Below are positions 36,422 to 43,082 of a DNA stretch of 64,000 bases, one piece after another. Each line of letters opens with the position of its first letter. Within the stretch, counting starts at the first letter, position 1. Source of the DNA: Streptomyces sp. NBC_01335 (lineage in GTDB: Bacteria; Actinomycetota; Actinomycetes; Streptomycetales; Streptomycetaceae). The stretch covers positions 2,232,001 through 2,296,000 of the forward strand of contig NZ_CP108370.1 in assembly GCF_035953295.1 (NCBI RefSeq). The letters are read 5' to 3'. A model generated the notes under the pieces. The model was not told the origin of the DNA, ran no database searches, and saw only the letters and a list, made by a program, of their open reading frames with translations. The translations under genes and the position numbers were made by a program.

Positions 36422-36637
36422 TCACCTCCAGGTGTCGAGGTCTCCGCCTCGCCACTCGATCAGGTCGGGCTGATCAAGGTCGGCTCCCTCCCCGTCCGGT
36501 ACGAGTCCCGCCGTACGGAGAAGTGCGGCCACCTCTCCCCGGCCGTGGGCCAGCCCCACGATCCGCCCGTGCACCGTCACCCTCCGCGCACCGTTGGACG
36601 ACGGCGGGAAGACGATCACGGGCGGGTGTACAGCCAT
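36422..36637 (-). CDS. Small hypothetical protein
   Basis: ATG 36637; 71 residues (MAVHPPVIVFPPSSNGARRV ... GRIVGLAHGRGEVAALLRTA ... DLIEWRGGDLDTWR). A compact alpha/beta small protein of a kind common in Streptomyces, with no named family that I recognise. First of a two-gene unit with the membrane protein at 36070-36417. Confidence 0.7.
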   Translation of the reverse strand: MAVHPPVIVFPPSSNGARRVTVHGRIVGLAHGRGEVAALLRTAGLVPDGEGADLDQPDLIEWRGGDLDTWR

Positions 36638-36835
36638 GCGTCTACGGTGCCCCGCACGCGCCGGGAGCGCATCCCGGGGGCGACGGACGCGCAGAACGCG
36701 TCGTATGGGGTCGAACACGTCGGCTCGTGGGACAGGCCGGGCACGGGGACGCGAACGGTGAGAGGGAGGCCGGCTCGGATCGAAATGGCCTTCGACGGTG
36801 AGGCGGCGGGACCGGGACGGCGGGGGCGCCGCCGG

Positions 36836-37015
36836 TCAGGCCGCCTCCGCCATGTCCGCGTGCATCGCGGACGCCCATTCGACCAGCAGACGCTGATACG
36901 TCGCTTCGTCCTCCGGCGACAGCCGTCCGCCCGAACACTGCCACAGTGCGCGGATGTCCGCGTTCACCGCGTCAGGTGAGCGCACGGGGGCAGGCGCCGG
37001 AGGAAAAGTGGACAT
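36836..37015 (-). CDS. 59-residue hypothetical protein
   Basis: ATG 37015, stop TGA at 36836. The product begins MSTFPPAPAPVRSPDAVNAD, has a helical core IRALWQCSGGRLSPEDEATY, and ends QRLLVEWASAMHADMAEAA. Coding character is good (GC-rich third positions, amphipathic helices), so I accept it although it is short. Its start is 10 bp from the stop of the flavoprotein gene on the same strand, so the two are probably co-transcribed. Function unknown. Confidence 0.7.
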   Translation of the reverse strand: MSTFPPAPAPVRSPDAVNADIRALWQCSGGRLSPEDEATYQRLLVEWASAMHADMAEAA

Positions 37016-37024
37016 GCGTACAGA

Positions 37025-37567
37025 TTACGGCGCCGAACTGACAACCGAGTCCACGGTATCGAGCGCCGATGTCCACGGAAACTCCTCGGGTCTCCCCTCG
37101 CCCGGCCGGTTCGGCTCGAATCCGCCGGGCCCGAAGAGCACGTTCACGCCCGCCTCGCGGAGAGTCTCCAAAGACCGTCCGAACTGCGGATGTCGCACGT
37201 AGGCGGCGTTTGCGCACGGCATGGCCACGATCGGTATGTCCTTGCCGGAGCCCTCGGCGACCACTCCGACGACGAAGGTCGAAGTGATGCCGAGCGCCCA
37301 TTGGTTGAGCGTGTTGAAGGTGGCCGGCGCGACGAGAATCACATCCGCCGGGGGCCATACGTCCGGATCACCGGGCATCTTGTACTCGGAGCGCACCGGA
37401 TGCCCGGTCGCCTCCTCCAGTGCGGGCAGTTGGGGTGCCAGCCATCGCGCGGCCGTCGGCGTGAGGCCCAGGCAGACGTCCCAGCCGCGCGCCTGCACAT
37501 TTCTCACTACACGTAATACGTCGAACACCGGAGGGGCAGCAGAACAGAACAGGTACAGAGTCGTCAT
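37025..37567 (-). CDS. Flavoprotein, HFCD (phosphopantothenoylcysteine decarboxylase-like) family, copy 1
   Basis: ATG 37567; 180 residues. Rossmann-like flavodoxin fold: TTLYLFCSAAPPVFD at strand 1, VQARGWDVCLGLTPTAARWL, ADVILVAPATFNTLNQWALG (FMN-binding Ser/Thr-Asn region) and VAMPCANAAYVRHPQF in place of the P-x-M-N motif of true Cys decarboxylases. HFCD enzymes oxidatively decarboxylate peptidyl or pantothenoyl cysteine, but the substrate motif is changed here, so the reaction is open. Divergent from an XRE-TPR regulator; paralogous to 40334-40882. Confidence 0.88.
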   Translation of the reverse strand: MTTLYLFCSAAPPVFDVLRVVRNVQARGWDVCLGLTPTAARWLAPQLPALEEATGHPVRSEYKMPGDPDVWPPADVILVAPATFNTLNQWALGITSTFVVGVVAEGSGKDIPIVAMPCANAAYVRHPQFGRSLETLREAGVNVLFGPGGFEPNRPGEGRPEEFPWTSALDTVDSVVSSAP

Positions 37568-37574
37568 GCAGGCC

Positions 37575-37626
37575 ATACCACCCCGCACTCCTCCCCGGAT
37601 GCAAACGCCCCCGGAACGGGTGGTAT
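37575..37626. promoter_or_regulatory. Inverted repeat in divergent promoter
   Basis: ataccaccc (37575-37583) and its exact reverse complement gggtggtat (37618-37626) are 34 bp apart in the 132-bp gap between flavoprotein copy 1 and the XRE-TPR gene. They could be paired operator half-sites that govern both genes. Confidence 0.5.
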
Positions 37627-37699
37627 CGCTACCGATGACACCCGCGCCCACAGTGAGCGCGGGTACGTTCCCGGTGACTCGTGTAGAAACGGAGAACGC

Positions 37700-38884
37700 A
37701 TGCCCAGCCAGGTCGGCGAGCACACCGGCACCCGCATCAAGGAACAGCGCAGGCTGGCCAGATTGACGCAACGTCAACTCGCCGCCCGGCTGCCCTACTC
37801 GTACAGCCTGCTGAACCAGGTCGAGTGCGGAGCCAAACCGGCGAACCTCGACTTCGTGGCGGCGGTGGCACAGGTGTTGCGGATCGACGTGTCGGTGCTG
37901 ACGGGGCAGCCGTACGTCACCGAGCTCCAGCAGGACCGGCTGACCGAGTTGATAAGGCCCATCCGCGAGGCGCTCGACCTGTACGACCTGGGCGGCGACG
38001 ACACGATTCCCGAACGTTCCCCCGAGCAACTGGTCGAGGCCGCGCAGCACCTCTGCGTACTGGTCCGGGCCACGCATCTGCGCAACGCGGCACGGATGTT
38101 GCCGTCCGTCATCACCGAACTGACCACCGCCGCCTGGCGTTCGGGGTCCTCGGAGCTGTGGCGGGCGCTCGCCTCCACCTACCGTACGGCGCACGACGTC
38201 AGCGTGAAGCTCGGCTACTACGACCTGTCCGCGGTGGCGCTGGACCGGATGGACTGGGCGGCCCGGCGCGCCTCCGACCCGTGCCTGTCGGCGATCCGCC
38301 AGTACATGCGGGCGCTGGTGTACTTCCGGGAGGGCGAGTACCGGATCGGGCAGCGGCTGATCACCTCGGGCCACCAGATCATGTGCGCCGCCGGGGAGGA
38401 CCGGGAGGCGCTGGCCGTACGCGGCCAACTCCACCTCGGCGCCTCGGTGATCGCCGCGCGCGCGGAGCAGCAGACCGAGGTGGACGACCACATCGCGGAG
38501 GCCACCCGCTGCGCGGCGGTCACGGGCGAGGCGACCCGGATCCACTGGCTCTCCTTCGGCCCGACCAACGTGGCGATGCACCGCATGTCGGCGGCGATCG
38601 AGATGCGGCAGTACGACGACGCCCTCACCCAGTCCCACAGCATCAAACTGCCGGCCGGGCTGGCCACTTCGCGGCGCGCGCACTTCCTCATCGACCGGGC
38701 GCGCTGCGAGATGGAGACGGGCCACACCGAAGCGGCCCTGGGCTCCCTCGCCGACGCCCGGCACGCCGCCCCGGAGCAGACCCGCTACCACCCGGGCGCC
38801 CGTGAGACGATCAAGGGCCTGGTGCACCTCTCGCGCCGCACCCCGGATTCCCTGGGCCACATGGCCACCTGGATCGGCCTCTGA
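37700..38884 (+). CDS. XRE-family regulator with TPR-like C-terminus, copy 1
   Basis: 394 residues from ATG 37700. HTH_3 domain at about residues 10-66 (RIKEQRRLARLTQRQLAARL, NQVECGAKPANLDFVAAVAQ). The rest is alpha-helical with TPR-like repeats (YRTAHDVSVKLGYYDLSAVA, YFREGEYRIGQRLITSGHQI, ALTQSHSIKLPAGLATSRRA) and the motif WLSFGPTNVAMHRM shared with copy 2. TPR regions in such regulators often bind peptides, as in RRNPP proteins. It is divergent from a flavoprotein and followed by a 20-bp palindrome and a CxxC small-protein gene. Confidence 0.88.
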   Translation: MPSQVGEHTGTRIKEQRRLARLTQRQLAARLPYSYSLLNQVECGAKPANLDFVAAVAQVLRIDVSVLTGQPYVTELQQDRLTELIRPIREALDLYDLGGDDTIPERSPEQLVEAAQHLCVLVRATHLRNAARMLPSVITELTTAAWRSGSSELWRALASTYRTAHDVSVKLGYYDLSAVALDRMDWAARRASDPCLSAIRQYMRALVYFREGEYRIGQRLITSGHQIMCAAGEDREALAVRGQLHLGASVIAARAEQQTEVDDHIAEATRCAAVTGEATRIHWLSFGPTNVAMHRMSAAIEMRQYDDALTQSHSIKLPAGLATSRRAHFLIDRARCEMETGHTEAALGSLADARHAAPEQTRYHPGARETIKGLVHLSRRTPDSLGHMATWIGL

Positions 38885-38985
38885 GCCCCCGGCCCGGCCC
38901 CGGGCCCCGAATCGGACCCGGACTCGGCCCCGGACCCGGCCCCGGACCCGGACTCGGCCCGGGGCTCTGCCCCGGCCCCCTCCGG
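38885..38985 (+). repeat. Low-complexity cggacc/cggccc repeats with a weak hairpin
   Basis: About 100 bp made of near-repeats of ggacccggactcggcccc. The 3' end forms a short hairpin at 38959-38975 (ccggggc, tct, gccccgg) that may terminate the regulator transcript. Confidence 0.6.
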
Positions 38986-39003
38986 TCACTGCCCGTATGA
39001 GCA

Positions 39004-39023
39004 CGCTCACAGATCTGTGAGCG
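39004..39023. promoter_or_regulatory. Perfect 20-bp palindrome upstream of CxxC gene 1
   Basis: cgctcacagatctgtgagcg is a perfect 20-bp palindrome 60 bp before the start of the small CxxC gene and after the XRE-TPR gene. Its position and symmetry suit a homodimeric regulator, most simply the adjacent XRE-TPR protein. Confidence 0.65.
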
Positions 39024-39083
39024 TTGTGGCCCCCGCGCCCCGGCATGCTGACGACATCTGATCCATGACGACACGGGGATGCC

Positions 39084-39305
39084 ATGACTGTGAGGAACCT
39101 GCCGCCGGTATCCGAGCTGACCGAACAACAACAGCGAGGCTGGTCGTGCGTCTGGTGCGCGGCCCCCTTGTCGACGGGCACCGCCATCAACCTCGGCGAA
39201 CAACGCCACGAGCCCGCCTTCGGCTCGCCCTACTGGTGGTTCCCCCGCGCCTGCCCCGACGCCCGCGCCTGCGCGAAGCGCGAGGCCGGCGGCGACCGCC
39301 GCTGA
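39084..39305 (+). CDS. Small CxxC protein, copy 1
   Basis: 73 residues. MTVRNLPPVSELTEQQQRGW, then SCVWCAAPLSTGTAINLGEQ, and a second Cys pair (RACPDARACA). The CVWCAAPL knuckle with a later Cys pair suggests a zinc ribbon. Clearly paralogous to the product of 42197-42394 (MTV-NLP-V-LSE/TE-QQRG, CVWCAAPL, WFPR-C). Its function is unknown. The palindrome upstream suggests tight control by the neighbouring regulator. Confidence 0.8.
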   Translation: MTVRNLPPVSELTEQQQRGWSCVWCAAPLSTGTAINLGEQRHEPAFGSPYWWFPRACPDARACAKREAGGDRR

Positions 39306-39377
39306 GCGGCCCCGCACGGGCCGGGACGCCCCCCACGCCCCGGCCCCCGCCTCCCCCTCGGCTCCCCTCGCCGCCCC

Positions 39378-39554
39378 TCACCGCTGCTTGCGCAGCCTCC
39401 GCAACGCCGCCCTCGCCTGGGCCTGCTTGCGCCGCGCCACCCCGTACGGCGACCACGCCCCCTGGTGCAGGTGACACCGCGAGGTCCCCGTCATCGCCTC
39501 TTTCGCACACCGGGTCCTGCGCTGTGTCAGGGCCCCGCATCTGATCCGCGCCAT
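39378..39554 (-). CDS. 58-residue phage-type CxAxT...CxxH small protein
   Basis: ATG 39554, stop TGA 39378. Begins MARIRCGALTQRRTRCAKEA and continues MTGTSRCHLHQGAWSPYGVA, then a basic helix (RRKQAQARAALRRLRKQR). The pattern C-x-A-x-T-x-x-x-x-x-C-(9)-C-x-x-H-x-G is typical of short zinc-finger-like proteins found in prophages and mobile elements. It is isolated on the minus strand after the CxxC gene and may be a remnant of transferred DNA. Confidence 0.65.
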   Translation of the reverse strand: MARIRCGALTQRRTRCAKEAMTGTSRCHLHQGAWSPYGVARRKQAQARAALRRLRKQR

Positions 39555-39888
39555 CCGTACCCACCCTCTCGTCGTCCCACGATCACCGTCACCCCCGCTT
39601 GCCGTCGCGCCCGTACCGCCCCGTGATCAGGCTCCCCCGTACCTCCAACGGTGCCCGAGGCAACTGCCCCGGCGGCAGGCGCACATGCCACCGGCAGAGG
39701 CGCGCCCGCTCACTCCCGGAGCGCTGGGGGCGCAGTGGGTTGCGCGGGTGAGATTCGGCGTACGCGCCCCCGGGCGGCCCGGTCCGGTACGGCGGCAGCA
39801 GCAGCAGCAGCCGAACCCATAGCTGGCCTGGTGGGTTCGGCGAGTACGTGGGCGCGTGCGCGGAGAACGTCCGCCTCGTCCTGGTGGC
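39555..39888. other. Gap without recognisable gene
   Basis: About 330 bp in which no frame shows convincing coding character on either strand. Open frames here are Ala/Arg-rich shadows. No hairpin or repeat stands out. Possibly decayed accessory DNA. Confidence 0.4.
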
Positions 39889-40233
39889 CTACGCCTGCTC
39901 CATGGACCTGGCGGTCGATCCGTCAGTCCTGTGACGGCCTAGCCAGCGGTCGTCCTGGAACTCGGCAGGGACTTCGTCCTCCCACGGATCGATCCCGCGG
40001 CGTTCCATTTCGTCGAACCATCGGTCCCGCTGTGACTCGGGAAGGCGTCGTCCGCACCAGGGGCAGAAGTCGATGGTGATGCCCGATGTGCCGCCGTCAT
40101 GGATGATCAGCCCGTACTCCTGGAACTCGGCACGGAATTCGATCAGCGCGTCCGGGCAGTCGTAAGGGTCGTCGTGCTGGTCGCAGCGCACGTTCACGCG
40201 GCGGTCCATCTCTTCGCAGCAGTGGTGGGTCAT
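39889..40233 (-). CDS. DUF6980-like protein
   Basis: ATG 40233; 114 residues. MTHHCCEEMDRRVNVRCDQH, then DDPYDCPDALIEFRAEFQEY, GLIIHDGGTSGITIDFCPWC with a CxxC knuckle, and GRRLPESQRDRWFDEMERRG. This matches the small DUF6980 family found across bacteria, usually as lone genes; the paired Cys suggest a bound metal. Its ATG overlaps the stop of a 25-codon open frame just upstream. The acidic tail (WEDEVPAEFQDDRWLG) is typical. Confidence 0.82.
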   Translation of the reverse strand: MTHHCCEEMDRRVNVRCDQHDDPYDCPDALIEFRAEFQEYGLIIHDGGTSGITIDFCPWCGRRLPESQRDRWFDEMERRGIDPWEDEVPAEFQDDRWLGRHRTDGSTARSMEQA

Positions 40234-40307
40234 GACGCCTTGTCGATCTCGGCGAACTGGGCGCGGGGCACGCGAAGGCGCGCGACACAAGGTTGCAGAT
40301 CGGGCAT
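40230..40307 (-). CDS. Possible 25-residue peptide coupled to the DUF6980 gene
   Basis: ATG 40307 to TGA 40230, overlapping the DUF6980 start as ATGA. The product would be MPDLQPCVARLRVPRAQFAE followed by IDKAS. It could be a leader peptide, a true small peptide, or a relic of a longer protein; the only support is the clean start and the stop/start overlap. Confidence 0.3.
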   Translation of the reverse strand: MPDLQPCVARLRVPRAQFAEIDKAS

Positions 40308-40333
40308 GGGTTCGAGTCTATGGCAGTAAGGGA

Positions 40334-40882
40334 TTACGGGGCGGGGCTGACAAGGTCGCCGACTACGTCCAAGGCCCGATGCCACGGGAACGACGCCGGA
40401 TCTCCCTGCTTCGGGTAGTGCGACTCGTATCCGTCGGGGCCGTCGAGGAAGACCACGCCCTGGGCGCGGAGATCCGCAACGCTCCGGGCCACAGCCGGCT
40501 GGGCCCCCTGCGCGCGGTTGAAGTACGGCATCGCGGCAACCGGCACGCCAAGGTGAACGCCTTCGGACGCCAGTCCCAGAGCGACCGTGTCGGCGATGCC
40601 CGCCCCCCACTTGTTGAGGCTGGTACACGACAGCGGGGCGACGAGCATGGCGTCCGCCTTCGGCAACGCGTCGCTCTCGCCCGGCAGTTTGTACTGCGAC
40701 CGGACCCGGTGACCGGTCAGAGTTTCGAGCTCGCCGAGGCGCAATTCCCACCAGCGTGCCGCCGACGGGGTCAGGATCAAGCAGACGTCCCAGCCGCGTG
40801 CCTGCGCCTGTCGCACCCCCTCGTCGATGTACTCGGTGGGGCCGGCAGCGCAGGCAATGAGGTACAGAACTCGCTTCGTCAT
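40334..40882 (-). CDS. Flavoprotein, HFCD family, copy 2
   Basis: ATG 40882, overlapping the stop of the XRE-TPR gene by four bases; 182 residues. Same fold as 37025-37567 with long shared stretches: ARGWDVCLILTPSAARWW, LTGHRVRSQYKLPGESDA, ADAMLVAPLSCTSLNKWGAG, PVAAMPYFNRAQGAQP and DPASFPWHRALD. The Asn of the P-x-M-N-type segment is kept (PYFN) but the Met is not. Binds FMN by inference. Here the gene is downstream of, and coupled to, its regulator, whereas copy 1 is divergent from its own. Confidence 0.88.
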   Translation of the reverse strand: MTKRVLYLIACAAGPTEYIDEGVRQAQARGWDVCLILTPSAARWWELRLGELETLTGHRVRSQYKLPGESDALPKADAMLVAPLSCTSLNKWGAGIADTVALGLASEGVHLGVPVAAMPYFNRAQGAQPAVARSVADLRAQGVVFLDGPDGYESHYPKQGDPASFPWHRALDVVGDLVSPAP

Positions 40883-42093
40883 GCGGGGAGTCCACATCGT
40901 GCGGCCAGCGCACGCAACTCCCCGCTGGGGACGGCCGTTGCGCCGACGACATCCTTCACCAGGGCCACGGTGTTCGGCCTGCCCTTGAACTCCTCGGGCG
41001 CTAGCCGGGAGGCCGCAACGAGCGACTCTGCAGCGGCCTCCTTCTTCCGCGTCAAGAGCTGAGCGCGTGCCTTCGTGATGAGATACCCGGCCCGGCGCTC
41101 GTGCGCCAAGCCCTGCACGGCCCTGTCATCCATGGACTCGGCAGCCTCAAGCGCCGACCACCCATCCTCGAATCGGGCCAGGACATCGATCCGGTGCAGG
41201 CTCACGTTCGTCGGTCCGAAGGCTGTCCAGTCGGCATTGAGGTCGGCGCCCTGCTGGTCGGCGGCCTCTGCCGCCTGGTCGACATACTCGACGGCGTCGC
41301 GGACGCCGGCAGTCGTCCGCTCCATCGCGGACGCCGAGATCGCGGCGGACAGATACAGCATGCCGAGCGTCGACAGCCCGAGCGGGCCGACCGCAGCCAG
41401 GTCGCCGTGGAGGCGTCGCGCGGCCCCCATGGCGAAGTCGACGGCCGCACGCGGCTGCTGCTGGTAGGTGAGGGACTTCGCCACCCGACGGGAGGCCGCC
41501 CCGATCGCGACCGCGTCCCCGGACCGTTCCGCCGCGGCGAGGGCACGGTCGGCGACAACGGCCGCCTGAACCGCGGTTGAGGCCCCGTACTTGTGGAGGA
41601 AGCTCGTGGCCAGCTGCAGGACGCGGGAGAGAACAACGTGTGCCTCGCTCGCCTCGGTGCTGGCACGGGTCGCCGACTGCTGCGCCATCACCAAGAGCAG
41701 AGGCAGGTCGCGGCCGAGCGCCCCGTAGTGGCAGGCCTGAAACGCCTCGCAGCAGAAGGCGAGGCGGCGCCTCAGCTCCGTCAGCGGCAGCAGTTCCTCG
41801 ACGCCGCCGTCGGGCCGGTACAGCACCTCGATGACCGCGGCGGCCTCCGGCGGCGGGACCGGCGACGAGACCGGGCCGACAGGGGAGTCCATCAAGAGTT
41901 GCCCAACAGGGATGCGCAGCACCTCGGCAGCGCGCACCAGAACCGAAAGGCGAGGATCCTGCTGGCGCTGGCCACCCTCCAGATCCTGCACCCATCTCCG
42001 GGTCTGCCCCATCAGTCGGCCGAAGTCGACCTGCGTGAAACCTCGCCGGTCCCGCCAGTAGGCGATGCGCCGGCCGATGCGCCCAGTCTCCAT
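40879..42093 (-). CDS. XRE-family regulator with TPR-like C-terminus, copy 2
   Basis: 404 residues from ATG 42093. HTH at about residues 8-60 (RIAYWRDRRGFTQVDFGRLM, RRWVQDLEGGQRQQDPRLSV). The helical C-terminal half has TPR-like pairs (AVQAAVVADRALAAAERSGD, YQQQPRAAVDFAMGAARRLH) and WTAFGPTNVSLHRIDVLARF, the same signature as WLSFGPTNVAMHRM in copy 1. Overlaps the flavoprotein start (ATGA), so both are made together. A perfect palindrome lies 17 bp upstream of its ATG. Confidence 0.88.
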   Translation of the reverse strand: METGRIGRRIAYWRDRRGFTQVDFGRLMGQTRRWVQDLEGGQRQQDPRLSVLVRAAEVLRIPVGQLLMDSPVGPVSSPVPPPEAAAVIEVLYRPDGGVEELLPLTELRRRLAFCCEAFQACHYGALGRDLPLLLVMAQQSATRASTEASEAHVVLSRVLQLATSFLHKYGASTAVQAAVVADRALAAAERSGDAVAIGAASRRVAKSLTYQQQPRAAVDFAMGAARRLHGDLAAVGPLGLSTLGMLYLSAAISASAMERTTAGVRDAVEYVDQAAEAADQQGADLNADWTAFGPTNVSLHRIDVLARFEDGWSALEAAESMDDRAVQGLAHERRAGYLITKARAQLLTRKKEAAAESLVAASRLAPEEFKGRPNTVALVKDVVGATAVPSGELRALAARCGLPA

Positions 42094-42109
42094 GGAGGCC
42101 CCCGATCAA

Positions 42110-42128
42110 GGCACGCAAAGTGCGTGCC
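42110..42128. promoter_or_regulatory. Perfect 8-3-8 palindrome in divergent promoter
   Basis: ggcacgca / aag / tgcgtgcc is a perfect inverted repeat between the divergent XRE-TPR copy 2 and CxxC copy 2 genes. It is a likely operator for the XRE regulator, allowing autoregulation and control of the small-protein operon. Confidence 0.65.
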
Positions 42129-42196
42129 CGCCACCGTTGTACCGCGTCCTACGGTGCAGTCACAGCCGATCGTCAACACCCCCGGGGGCACCAACC

Positions 42197-42394
42197 ATGA
42201 CAGTGGAAAACCTGCCGCAAGTCGGCACGCTGTCGGAGACGCAGCAGCGCGGGGCCAACTGCGTCTGGTGCGCGGCGCCCTTGCCCCCCGGCGACGCTCA
42301 CGACCTCGGGCCACGCCCGGACCCCGGGTACGGGGGCGCCGTCACCTGGTTCCCGCGCTGCTGCCTCACCTGCTGGGAAGGACGGACACGATGA
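42197..42394 (+). CDS. Small CxxC protein, copy 2
   Basis: 65 residues: MTVENLPQVGTLSETQQRGA, then NCVWCAAPLPPGDAHDLG, closing with TWFPRCCLTCWEGRTR, which supplies a second CxxC. The two knuckles fit a four-Cys zinc ribbon. Paralogue of 39084-39305. First of three small genes joined by ATGA overlaps. Confidence 0.8.
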   Translation: MTVENLPQVGTLSETQQRGANCVWCAAPLPPGDAHDLGPRPDPGYGGAVTWFPRCCLTCWEGRTR

Positions 42395-42537
42395 GCACCA
42401 CCGAGAAACCGCTCACCGCCGGAGACCGCGCGTACCGCGTGTGGATCATTCACACCGAGCAGTGCGCCACCTGTCGAGCGGGCCGCGCCTGCACCACCGC
42501 CGTGAGGCTCGGCCGGGCGTGGAGGGCCGTCCGATGA
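42391..42537 (+). CDS. 48-residue Cys-containing small protein
   Basis: ATG 42391 overlaps the preceding stop (ATGA), and its own stop overlaps the next ATG. The product reads MSTTEKPLTAGDRAYRVWII, then HTEQCATCRAGRACTTAVRL and GRAWRAVR, with C-x-x-C-x5-C. It is accepted because of the double translational coupling and the good amphipathic helix before the Cys cluster. Function unknown; possibly metal-binding. Confidence 0.7.
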   Translation: MSTTEKPLTAGDRAYRVWIIHTEQCATCRAGRACTTAVRLGRAWRAVR

Positions 42538-42752
42538 CCTTCCCCCGGTACTGCGTCGACTGCGACCGCACGATCACCGGCAACGCCATCGTCGTCGCCG
42601 AGGGGCACTCCGCCTCCGGTGCCCGCCCGGACGCGTACGCACATCCTCCGGGCGACCCTGCGTGCGCGGTTCGGCGGGCGTCACCGAGCATGCTGCACCA
42701 ACAGCTCGTCGCGATGCCGCCGTTGTCCACCCGCGTTGATGTCACTGACTGA
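42534..42752 (+). CDS. Small CxxC protein (DUF-like)
   Basis: ATG 42534 overlaps the upstream stop; 72 residues. MTFPRYCVDCDRTITGNAIV has a CxxC knuckle, followed by VAEGHSASGARPDAYAHPPG and DPACAVRRASPSMLHQQLVA. Last gene of the three-gene small-protein string. Similar short Cys-containing Streptomyces proteins are often seen beside XRE regulators; no function is established. Confidence 0.72.
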   Translation: MTFPRYCVDCDRTITGNAIVVAEGHSASGARPDAYAHPPGDPACAVRRASPSMLHQQLVAMPPLSTRVDVTD

Positions 42753-42754
42753 TG

Positions 42755-42961
42755 TCAGCCGCCGAAGAGCTCCGGGTGCGGGCAGGGCTCCGGGGCTTCC
42801 TCCGGCCGGTCGGCCCACTGCCACCAGACGTGTCGCTGCGGACAACCCCATACGCCGCGACAGACTCGCTTCCCGTCGTCCTCACGCCGGCAAAGCGCGA
42901 ACGCCCTGAACCGCATCGGTTGGCCACAATCGGGACATGCGGGCGGAGAGTCGGGCGGCAT
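42755..42961 (-). CDS. Small zinc-ribbon-like protein
   Basis: ATG 42961 gives 68 residues: MPPDSPPACPDCGQPMRFRA, FALCRREDDGKRVCRGVWGC, then PQRHVWWQWADRPEEAPEPC. CPDCG and C...C...C-P-x-R-H supply a likely metal-binding set. It converges on the CxxC operon with two bases between stops. Function unknown. Confidence 0.7.
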   Translation of the reverse strand: MPPDSPPACPDCGQPMRFRAFALCRREDDGKRVCRGVWGCPQRHVWWQWADRPEEAPEPCPHPELFGG

Positions 42962-43042
42962 GAGCGGACCGTACTCCGTCGACCCGCTTCCCCGCACGGT
43001 CACCCTCTGATCCGTCTCTGATCCGTAGCGCCAGTGGATGCC

Positions 43043-43075
43043 GAAGGCCCCCAATATGATCGGTTGGGGGCCTTC
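43043..43075 (-). terminator. Terminator of the tRNA-Val gene
   Basis: A perfect 12-bp inverted repeat (43043-43054 and 43064-43075) with a 9-nt loop, eight bases past the 3' end of the tRNA on the minus strand. Confidence 0.8.
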
Positions 43076-43082
43076 TTCGTGC

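Noticed and set aside
39651-40079. 142-codon plus-strand frame
   Set aside because: Ala/Arg/Gly/Trp-rich shadow; its 3' half is antisense to the DUF6980 gene.
37025-42752. Classical lanthipeptide or AviCys cluster
   Set aside because: HFCD flavoproteins are present, but there is no lanthionine synthetase, no transporter or protease, and no precursor ending in Cys.
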